Of a stretch of 64,000 nt of DNA, positions 44,551 through 50,835 are shown in pieces; within the stretch, counting starts at the first letter, position 1; every line of letters begins with the position of its first letter. The stretch comes from Alphaproteobacteria bacterium (lineage in GTDB: Bacteria; Pseudomonadota; Alphaproteobacteria; UBA9219). The position numbers and the translations under genes were made by a program. Where the stretch lies: assembly GCA_026225415.1 (NCBI GenBank), contig JAMFSS010000007.1:1-64000 (forward strand), read 5' to 3'. Below the pieces are notes generated by a model. It did not search any database. It was not told the origin of the DNA and saw only the letters and a list, made by a program, of their open reading frames with translations.

Positions 44551-45779
44551 CCCAAAAATTCTTCCACACCCCGCGCTGCCGCACATCCGCTGCTGAAACA
44601 GGCTTGCAGTAAATATCCGCCGGTGGGCGCTTCCCAATCCAGCATTTCGCCGCACACAAAAATACCCGGCTTTGTTTTCAACATCAACCGCGCATCAACG
44701 GCATCCCGCGCCACACCGCCCGCGCTGGAAATTGCCTGCGCTATTGGTGTCGTCGCGCTTAAAGGCACTTGCGTGTTCTTGATCAACCCTGCCAATGCCG
44801 TGGCCTCAACCGGCAGGTTTACGCCAAAACCCTCGCGCATCAAACCAATCGCGGCGGGCGATAACCCAACCGCCTTGCGCAAAAATGTGCTGGTCGATTG
44901 GCTGCCGCGCGGCATATTCAATCGTTTGATAATCTCATCTATCGTCAGGCTGGGTCGCAAATCCACCGATAAAACCGCTTCGCCTTTTTCCGCAATCGCA
45001 TCCCGCAAAGCGCCCGACAATACATAAACGGCGCCACCTTCCAACCCGCGCGCCGTTATCATCGCCTCGCCTTGGATCGCCCGCCCACCGAATGACAAAG
45101 TCACCGGCTTCAAAGGCGCACCCGCAAACCGCTCGCCAAACACATCGCTCCACGGCGCCACAAATCCGCAATTCGCGGGACGCAAATCGGCAATCGCCAC
45201 GCCTGCGCCGCGCAAAATATCGACCCATCCACCATCACTACCTAGGCGTGGCCAAGACGCGCCGCCCAACGCCAGCACAGTCGCATCCGCCTTCACCAAC
45301 ACATCCGCGCCGGCTTCATTCACAAAATGCAAATCGCCTCGCGCATCCCACCCGCGCCATACATGACGCAACGCGAACGCAACGCCCAAACTGTCCAACC
45401 GCCGCAACCATACGCGCAACAAAGGCGACGCTTTCATTTCTTTGGGAAAAATGCGGCCGCTGCTGCCCACAAATGTTTCCTGTCCCAAAGTTTCGCACCA
45501 CTCCCGCAATGCGGCGGGCGAAAAATTTTCGATCATCGGCTTCAACCATGCTGCTGCGCCGCCGTAACGTGCCATAAAAATATCCAACGCGTCCAAACCC
45601 TCACTATGCGTCAGGTTTAACCCGCCGCGTCCCGCCATAAGAAATTTGCGCCCCACGGTGGGCATGCGGTCATAGATCGTAACGGCAAACCCGGCAGTGG
45701 CCAGCCGTTCGGTCGCCATCAATCCGGCGGGGCCGCCGCCGATAACGGCAATTTGCGGGGTGGGGGAGGGTGATTTCAT
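44547..45779 (-). CDS. NAD(P)/FAD-dependent oxidoreductase, HI0933/BaiN family
   Basis: 410 residues. The N-terminal dinucleotide motif is VIGGGPAGLMATERL, followed by GRKFLMAGRGGLNLTHSE (the family-specific loop) and a C-terminal FAD motif GIFVCGEMLDWEAPTGGYLLQACFSSG. The family (TIGR03862, HI0933-like) includes BaiN, which reduces bile acid intermediates, but the physiological substrate in Proteobacteria is unknown. An internal domain of about 180 residues between the two FAD parts is normal. It converges with the hypothetical gene at 43783 and is divergent from the FYDLN protein gene. Confidence 0.92.
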   Translation of the reverse strand: MKSPSPTPQIAVIGGGPAGLMATERLATAGFAVTIYDRMPTVGRKFLMAGRGGLNLTHSEGLDALDIFMARYGGAAAWLKPMIENFSPAALREWCETLGQETFVGSSGRIFPKEMKASPLLRVWLRRLDSLGVAFALRHVWRGWDARGDLHFVNEAGADVLVKADATVLALGGASWPRLGSDGGWVDILRGAGVAIADLRPANCGFVAPWSDVFGERFAGAPLKPVTLSFGGRAIQGEAMITARGLEGGAVYVLSGALRDAIAEKGEAVLSVDLRPSLTIDEIIKRLNMPRGSQSTSTFLRKAVGLSPAAIGLMREGFGVNLPVEATALAGLIKNTQVPLSATTPIAQAISSAGGVARDAVDARLMLKTKPGIFVCGEMLDWEAPTGGYLLQACFSSGCAAARGVEEFLG

Positions 45780-45923
45780 GTCTTTATGTAACTTCTTGCA
45801 AAATAAAGAGCAATCACCGATTCCGGTTTGTTATACCGCGTTGACACTCCATTTTTTTCGTGTAAGAGGTCACAAGAACGCGGGCGCTACGCCAGTGAAT
45901 CAAGGTTTTTAAGGGAGCAGAAC

Positions 45924-46217
45924 GTGTCGAAAGCTGAATGGGGAATGAAGCGCCTGTGTCCGGGTTGCGGGCTGCGCTATTACGATATGAAAAAAACGCC
46001 ACCCGTTTGCCCGAAATGCAAAACGCCGTTTGATCCCGAAAATCTGTTGCGCGCCCGCCGTGGGCGCGTCGACAAAAAAGCCAAAGATGTCGCCGAAGAA
46101 GTGATCGATGATTTGCCGGTGACAGACGGCGACACCGAAGACGCGGTGATCGAAGACGCCGAAGAATTGGGCGATGACCCCATCGAAGAAGCCGTAGAAG
46201 TCGGCGACGACGAGTAA
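45924..46217 (+). CDS. FYDLN acid domain protein (TIGR02300 family)
   Basis: 97 residues from the GTG at 45924 (AAGGGA Shine-Dalgarno). A zinc ribbon is visible as RLCPGCGLRYYDMKKTPPVCPKCKTPFDPE, with the YYDM replacing the usual FYDLN. The second half is strongly acidic (DLPVTDGDTEDAVIEDAEELGDDPIEEAVEVGDDE). The family is small, conserved in Alphaproteobacteria and of unknown function; a role in transcription or translation has been supposed from the ribbon. It is followed by a hairpin repeat and a glycosyltransferase gene. Confidence 0.92.
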   Translation: MSKAEWGMKRLCPGCGLRYYDMKKTPPVCPKCKTPFDPENLLRARRGRVDKKAKDVAEEVIDDLPVTDGDTEDAVIEDAEELGDDPIEEAVEVGDDE

Positions 46218-46225
46218 GAAAGAAA

Positions 46226-46307
46226 CTCCCTCTCCCTTTCGCGGGAGAGGGCTTGAAAATTTAGGCTTGCCCCTCTTGGCAAGTCTTAGTTTTCAAGGGT
46301 GAGGGGG
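46226..46307. repeat. Intergenic hairpin repeat, copy 3
   Basis: CCCTCTCCC (46228-46236) pairs with GGGAGAGGG (46243-46251). A second hairpin follows: CTTGAAAA (46252-46259) with TTTTCAAG (46290-46297), enclosing GGCTTGCC/GGCAAGTC. It ends in GGGTGAGGGG. The terminal GAGGGGG (from 46301) lies only about 12 bases before the glycosyltransferase ATG and may act as its Shine-Dalgarno. Confidence 0.75.
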
Positions 46308-46318
46308 GACTGCCTAGA

Positions 46319-47260
46319 ATGAAAATCATTTTCTTCTGCCCCTCAACCACTACCATCAATGGCGGCATCAAACATATCTTCCGCATGGCCGAAACGCTGA
46401 TTGCCCAAGGCCACGACGCGGCAGTATTTGAACAAAATACCCAACGCCCGACATGGTTCGCCTCAACCGCGCCGATTGTGGGACAAGGCGCGGGGCAGGG
46501 CATCTTCACCCCCGATGCACAACATATTTATGTTGTGCCCGAAGACCAACCGCACATCCTCGCCGATTTCGCCCGCCTGCCGCAACGCAAAGTGATTTAC
46601 AGCCAAAACCATTTTTACGGCGCACTTGGATTACCTAACGGCGGTTCCTATGCCGATTTCGGTGTGACCGATATTCTCTGCAGCGGCAAAACCATTTACG
46701 ACCACGCGCAATTGCGCCACCCCAAATTGCACGCGCGCATCATCCCTTGCGCGGTCGATGCGGCGCAATTCAAACCCGCCGCGCAGAAAAAAAACATCAT
46801 CGCCTATATGCCGCGCAAACGCGCGATCGAAGCGGCCTATATCCGCGACATGTTCCGCTTTGCGCATCCCGAATGCGCCGATTGGGAATGGCAGGAAATC
46901 GCCAACGCCAGCGAAGCCGAAGCCGCGCAAATTCTCGCCAACGCCAAAGTATTTCTCTCGCTCAGCCGTCTGGAAGGTTTCGGCCTGACACCGTTGGAAG
47001 CGATGGCATCGGGTTGCGTGGTCGCGGGCTTTACCGGTATCGGCGGGCGCGAATATGCGAACATCGAAAACGGCTTCTGGGCCGCCGAAGACGACTTCCC
47101 CGCTTGCGTCGCCGCGCTGGCACAGGCCACAACGCTGGCCACATCAACCGAACGCCTCACGCCCTATCACCAAGCCTGCGCCGCAACCCTCGCGGCCTAT
47201 ACGCCCCAAACCTTCAATGATGCAGTGAAAAGCGTTTGGACAAGCATTCTGGCAGGCTAA
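46319..47260 (+). CDS. Glycosyltransferase (GT4-like)
   Basis: 313 residues. The start ATG at 46319 leads to MKIIFFCPSTTTINGGIKHIFRMAETLIAQGHDAAVFEQ, a GT-B acceptor lobe. The donor lobe holds FLSLSRLEGFGLTPLEAMASGCVVAGFTGIGGREYANIENGFW, the typical E-x7-E region. It is shorter than most GT4 enzymes (about 370 residues). The substrate is unknown. The Shine-Dalgarno seems to come from the preceding hairpin repeat. It shares only general fold motifs with the glycosyltransferase at 42650. Confidence 0.85.
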   Translation: MKIIFFCPSTTTINGGIKHIFRMAETLIAQGHDAAVFEQNTQRPTWFASTAPIVGQGAGQGIFTPDAQHIYVVPEDQPHILADFARLPQRKVIYSQNHFYGALGLPNGGSYADFGVTDILCSGKTIYDHAQLRHPKLHARIIPCAVDAAQFKPAAQKKNIIAYMPRKRAIEAAYIRDMFRFAHPECADWEWQEIANASEAEAAQILANAKVFLSLSRLEGFGLTPLEAMASGCVVAGFTGIGGREYANIENGFWAAEDDFPACVAALAQATTLATSTERLTPYHQACAATLAAYTPQTFNDAVKSVWTSILAG

Positions 47261-47315
47261 AAAACCTATTCATATTTGATTGATAGACGAAACGAGCCAC
47301 GAGAATTGTTGGTGT

Positions 47316-47398
47316 TCCCCTCCCCTTGAGGGAGGGGCGAGGGGCGGGGTGCATAAAATATCTTTAGATATTTTATGCTTTGTGCCTACGGCACAAAA
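47316..47398. repeat. Hairpin array, probably a divergent fourth repeat
   Basis: CCCCTCCC (47317-47324) pairs with GGGAGGGG (47330-47337). A perfect 12-bp stem follows, GCATAAAATATC (47351-47362) with GATATTTTATGC (47367-47378), then a third hairpin TTTGTGCC/GGCACAAA (47379-47397). The stretch between the glycosyltransferase and tRNA-Ala (about 220 bases) contains no gene. The first hairpin matches the other copies; the rest differs. Confidence 0.65.
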
Positions 47399-47483
47399 GA
47401 TCATGAATAGGGGCTAAAGAAAAAACGCTTGCTCTCTATCTGTATTTCAGCCATTTTGCGCACCCTAAGACCTCGTAAAGCGT

Positions 47484-47559
47484 GGGGCCATAGCTCAGCT
47501 GGGAGAGCGCAAGCATGGCATGTTTGAGGTCAGGGGTTCGATCCCCCTTGGCTCCACCA
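47484..47559 (+). tRNA. tRNA-Ala (GGC)
   Basis: 76 bases with encoded CCA. The acceptor stem is GGGGCCA with TGGCTCC (one G-U pair), D arm GCTCAGCTGGGAGAGC, anticodon stem CAAGC/GTTTG with loop ATGGCAT (anticodon GGC), and T arm GGGGTTCGATCCCCC-like. Degenerate copies of its 3' end occur at 48608-48660 and 49210-49245, each behind a single AT-rich gene, so this tRNA is a likely integration target. Confidence 0.97.
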
Positions 47560-47721
47560 TTTTAACTATAATTAGTTCTAATTATTTTCAAATTCTAATG
47601 TTATAAGGCTAGGCGAAGTTAAATTTGCTCTGGATGAAAGCAAATAGCTTCTTGTCGATAATGATTTTATTTACGATCACGTCTGCGTAATTTTTACTAA
47701 GTTTAACTACAGGGAATAATT

Positions 47722-48453
47722 ATGAGCTTCATTATTAGCAAAGATGCATTACCTAGCGATGAGCTTTTGGATCAAATTGCCAAAACTCCAACGGAGAAAC
47801 TATCGACATTGGTCGATCCTGAGTTTTTTCAAAATCTTTCAGATGAGAAATTCATGCGCGTCGCAACGTTGCTCGCGCAAAAAGGCTATGACGAGGGCGG
47901 TTGTCCGATCGGTGGCGTGATTATCGATGATGAAACGCGTCAAATTATTGGCAAGGGCCATAATACCATGATGCAGGAGCTCAATTCGGTTGTGCATGGC
48001 GAAACAGCTGCAACTATTGATGCGGGTCGTGCAGCAAAACTTAAAGGTGAATCAAAGCCAGTCGATTTTTCTAAAACAACAATGTTCACTACACTGACGC
48101 CGTGCCGGGTTTGCTGTTGCCAACTTAATACACGCACAAGGCCGGCGCGTATTGTTATTGGCGATATTACGAATGCGCCAAGTAGCGAACCGAGACTTCA
48201 TGGTATGAAGGTGGAAATTCTGGAAGATCCAAAAACAATTGAGCTTTATAAAAGGTATTCCGAAGAGTTTCCGGAGAAGCATTATGCTGATTGGCTAGGC
48301 CAGGCATGGTATGAGAAGAACAAGCAATTGCCACCTGAGGAGTTGCTTGCTGCAGCGATTGCCGAAGTGAGAGATCTAGATATAGCTGATGCTAATGCGC
48401 ATAAAGTGTTAGTTGGTGCTGTACGTCCAAGCTTAGCAGCAAACCCTTCTTAA
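47722..48453 (+). CDS. Cytosine/nucleoside deaminase-like protein, cassette copy
   Basis: 243 residues. The zinc site is HGETAA and PCRVCC (His-x-Glu and Pro-Cys-x2-Cys), the pattern of cytidine/deoxycytidylate deaminases; KGYDEGGCPIGGVIIDDETRQIIGKGHNTMMQE matches the yeast-type cytosine deaminase start. It is closely related to the core gene at 61217, with LAQKGxDEGGCPIGGVIID identical in both. An insertion after the catalytic Glu and about 45 extra C-terminal residues are unique to this copy. Shine-Dalgarno CAGGGA precedes the ATG. It lies between tRNA-Ala and a copy of the tRNA 3' end, and is AT-rich: probably acquired. Substrate (cytosine, nucleoside or other) is unproven. Confidence 0.8.
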   Translation: MSFIISKDALPSDELLDQIAKTPTEKLSTLVDPEFFQNLSDEKFMRVATLLAQKGYDEGGCPIGGVIIDDETRQIIGKGHNTMMQELNSVVHGETAATIDAGRAAKLKGESKPVDFSKTTMFTTLTPCRVCCCQLNTRTRPARIVIGDITNAPSSEPRLHGMKVEILEDPKTIELYKRYSEEFPEKHYADWLGQAWYEKNKQLPPEELLAAAIAEVRDLDIADANAHKVLVGAVRPSLAANPS

Positions 48454-48488
48454 TTTTGCAAGCGCATTGTGATTTGACTCCCAAGAGG

Positions 48489-48620
48489 AATATCGAACCG
48501 GACAATCAGGGTTAATTTCGCTAATGGCGTATAGGCTGCTGCGCGGCGCTAATGGTTTGACTTCCTTCGATTATCGCGCAAATTCTGGCAAGCTCACCGG
48601 TGGCCAACTGGTTCGATATT
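48489..48620. repeat. 11-bp inverted repeat next to the tRNA-Ala 3' copy
   Basis: AATATCGAACC at 48489-48499 is the exact reverse complement of GGTTCGATATT at 48610-48620, with 110 bases between. The right arm is part of the tRNA-Ala-like sequence (T-loop GGTTCGA plus TATT). Such an arrangement may be a recombination site or the foot of a large stem. Confidence 0.6.
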
Positions 48621-48660
48621 GCTCCCCTTGGGTCCACCATTAACTATATTATTGAGATAT
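48608..48660. repeat. Degenerate copy of the tRNA-Ala 3' end (att-like), copy 2
   Basis: GGTTCGAT, a short insert ATTGCT, then CCCCTTGGGTCCACCAT and TAACTATA match the tRNA-Ala T arm, acceptor strand, CCA and the bases downstream of it (47535-47570). One acceptor base differs (TTGGGTCC for TTGGCTCC). Similarity extends into the AT-rich flank. It looks like the far end of an inserted cassette. Confidence 0.75.
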
Positions 48661-48770
48661 TTTAATTATTAAGCGCCAAAATCTTTTGCCGTGAAAATAT
48701 TCTTCTCCATATCTTTCTTATAAAAGAAACTCTACTTCTAAGACATCGAAATTTTTGCAGTAGGGATATT

Positions 48771-49157
48771 ATGCACTTAGGATACACAGTTATATATGTA
48801 GAAAATGTACAAAAGACGGTTGAGTTTTACGAAGCCGCCTTTGGCCTGACGCGACGTTTAATTAAACCAAGTGGCCAATATGCCGAAATGGAAACAGGAG
48901 CTACAACGCTCGCTTTTTCTCAGGAAAATTTAATGGCTGCAGACTATCCGATGCTCCCAAATCGTCCGGACGAAAAACCATGTGGCGCCGAGATCGCATT
49001 CTTTACCGATGATGTGCCGCAAGCCTATGATCGAGCGATTAAGGCTGGAGCCGTAAGTCATGTGACGCCCCATATCAAGCCATGGGGGCAATCGATGGCG
49101 CATGTTCGGGATAACAATGGATTTCTTATCGAGTTTTGCACGCCACCTGCGCCCTGA
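48771..49157 (+). CDS. VOC-family (glyoxalase/bleomycin resistance) protein
   Basis: 128 residues. Two beta-alpha-beta-beta-beta units are visible: MHLGYTVIYVENVQKTVEFYEAAFGLTRRLIKPSGQYAEMETGATTLAF and the second half IAFFTDDVPQAYDRAIKAGAVSHVTPHIKPWGQSMAHVRDNNGFLIEFCTP. The end GFLIEFCTP holds the Glu that usually binds metal. Members include glyoxalase I, dioxygenases and drug-binding resistance proteins; the substrate is unknown. An AGGGATATT region precedes the ATG. It is AT-rich and flanked by tRNA-Ala-like copies, so it is a second cassette. Confidence 0.88.
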   Translation: MHLGYTVIYVENVQKTVEFYEAAFGLTRRLIKPSGQYAEMETGATTLAFSQENLMAADYPMLPNRPDEKPCGAEIAFFTDDVPQAYDRAIKAGAVSHVTPHIKPWGQSMAHVRDNNGFLIEFCTPPAP

Positions 49158-49494
49158 CTTTCTGAGGCGCAAAGTGCCAAGATATAAGGCATGCCAGTAA
49201 CAAAAAATTATGGGTCGATATTACCCCCCTTGGCTCCAGCAATTTCATTTATAAGACAATTTCGTGCGCGCGTTGCCGAAAACGCGATAAATCCGGGTCA
49301 ATTTCTGGCTTCTATCCATCTTTATTTTTCAATCTTCCCAATAAAAACAACCACTAAACCTCCGCGCCCCGCCGTTATGGTTAACGCGGCCCCGGCGATT
49401 AGGTTTGTTTTCCCCCCTCAATTCGTCTACAAGAAATGCATAAAATAAAGCGATTTTACAATCTTCGTGCGGAAATTTCCGCCCCAAAACCCGG
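49158..49494. other. Intergenic region after the VOC cassette (337 bases)
   Basis: It holds the third tRNA-Ala 3'-like copy (49210-49245). A short open frame across 49191-49448 has no recognisable product and starts within the repeat, so it is not counted as a gene. The rest shows nothing I can name. Confidence 0.55.
49210..49245. repeat. Degenerate copy of the tRNA-Ala 3' end (att-like), copy 3
   Basis: TGGGTCGATATT followed by ACCCCCCTTGGCTCCAGCAATTT matches the tRNA-Ala T arm and acceptor strand (TTGGCTCCA), with CCA changed to GCA and a TATT insert shared with copy 2. It marks the right end of the VOC cassette. Confidence 0.7.
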
Positions 49495-50835
49495 ATGCAG
49501 ATGTTAGACGAATTTAGAAAATCCGCCGTTAATTTTCAGCAACTCCTGCCGCTTGCCACGGTTCCGGTTTTCAATCCCAATACTTTTGAAACCAATCTTC
49601 ATATCGATCTTGCAAAAGTCTATGAAGGGCTGGCCTATGCGCCGGATCCTGATATCGAGGCGCGCCATACACAACCCGATGGATGGAATGCCCGTTTTAA
49701 TATTTCGGCGCGCTATAAAATGTTGAAAGAGGCGCAGCAGTCACCGGGCTTCATCGATGATGCACCTGTTGCGATACCGTACAGAAAAAACGGTGGCATT
49801 TGCAGCCCTTCGGAAATTTTCGATCTGATATGCCAGTCGGATAATTATCCCTATTACAGAAATGACATGAAAACGATCGACCATTACAAGGACAATCTTG
49901 TGACCTGGCTCGATGACAGGGTTATTTATGAGCCTTGCGGCGGCAATATGGATAAATTGGCGCGCATCCTGAAATATATGGCTGAAGCGGGCAAGGCGCC
50001 GCGCCTTGTTATCTGTAATGATACGGAGCAAGAAGTTCTCCGCGACATGCGCGACAAAATAGGGCTCATTACGGACGATATGCGGGTTAAGGGAACGCGT
50101 CAGAAAGTCCCCGTCATCACTATGCTGGGCGATTGGATGGATGAAAATACCTATCGCGGATCCTCTATCGTTGCTCAAATGGGCAAAGCCGGTATATCTT
50201 CTTCCCATAATGGCAATTTGCTATCTTTCTTGCGGTATGATCCGGCGAAAAAAGCGTTTTTCATGCCGGGCATGACCGCCAATGATTTTAACCTGCAGGC
50301 GTTGTTAAAATTCCTGAATGGTAATTTTAATGCAGGCACGATTTTTATCGTAAGTTTTGATCTCACCACAAATCCAAAAGCCCTTGCCCATAATTATGCT
50401 GATCATGCGCTGGTGCGGCAACTGGTTCAAACAGGTATCATGCACTCCACGCACGCCTATTGGACAGGCAGAAACATAGCCAATGAAATGTATGATCCGC
50501 GCTATGTCGGCGTCGGCATCAAACCTCTTCCGTGGGGCAAGGATATGAATGTCGATATGTTTCTTTTTAACAAACTATGGCCGGAACAGCGCCTTCACAT
50601 CACGCCCATTGTGAAAATGGAAGAACACCGTTTGGGGATGGCGCTTGATGCTTGCGGTATGGAAAACATCGGTTATATGAAACCGGCCGATGATCGCGAT
50701 GAATGGGTGAAAGCCGAAGATCCCTTCAACCGGACAATTTCGGCTATGGTTGCGTTCTGTCACAAGGGGCATAAGCAGCCATTGCTCGACGCCGTTTCGA
50801 CAAAATCTAAGCCGCCAACCGCGACTTTCGGATAA
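49495..50835 (+). CDS. Unknown protein, possible SAM-methyltransferase-like fold
   Basis: 446 residues, family not recognised with confidence. A central segment DRVIYEPCGGNMDKLARILKYMAEAGKAPRLVICNDTEQEVLRDM looks like a Rossmann motif I and acidic post-II strand of SAM-dependent methyltransferases (E/D-x-G-G-x-x-x then D-x-E). It is followed by VITMLGDWMDENTYRGSSIVAQMGKAGISSSHNGNLLSFL. The C-terminal half (FDLTTNPKALAHNYADHALVRQLVQTGIMHSTHAYW) recalls long methyltransferases such as the EgtD kind, but only weakly. No signal peptide or membrane segment. The start ATG at 49495 lacks a good Shine-Dalgarno. Its last 29 bases overlap the convergent hybrid kinase gene. Confidence 0.6.
   Translation: MQMLDEFRKSAVNFQQLLPLATVPVFNPNTFETNLHIDLAKVYEGLAYAPDPDIEARHTQPDGWNARFNISARYKMLKEAQQSPGFIDDAPVAIPYRKNGGICSPSEIFDLICQSDNYPYYRNDMKTIDHYKDNLVTWLDDRVIYEPCGGNMDKLARILKYMAEAGKAPRLVICNDTEQEVLRDMRDKIGLITDDMRVKGTRQKVPVITMLGDWMDENTYRGSSIVAQMGKAGISSSHNGNLLSFLRYDPAKKAFFMPGMTANDFNLQALLKFLNGNFNAGTIFIVSFDLTTNPKALAHNYADHALVRQLVQTGIMHSTHAYWTGRNIANEMYDPRYVGVGIKPLPWGKDMNVDMFLFNKLWPEQRLHITPIVKMEEHRLGMALDACGMENIGYMKPADDRDEWVKAEDPFNRTISAMVAFCHKGHKQPLLDAVSTKSKPPTATFG

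Larger units (their letters stand above)
48454..48770. other. Intergenic region between the two cassette genes (317 bases)
   Basis: No gene is visible. It contains an inverted repeat (48489-48499 with 48610-48620), a degenerate copy of the tRNA-Ala 3' end (48608-48660) and AT-rich leader sequence before the VOC gene. Confidence 0.6.

Noticed and set aside
49191-49448. An 85-codon open frame after the VOC gene
   Set aside because: It begins inside the tRNA-like repeat, has low-complexity content and no Shine-Dalgarno.
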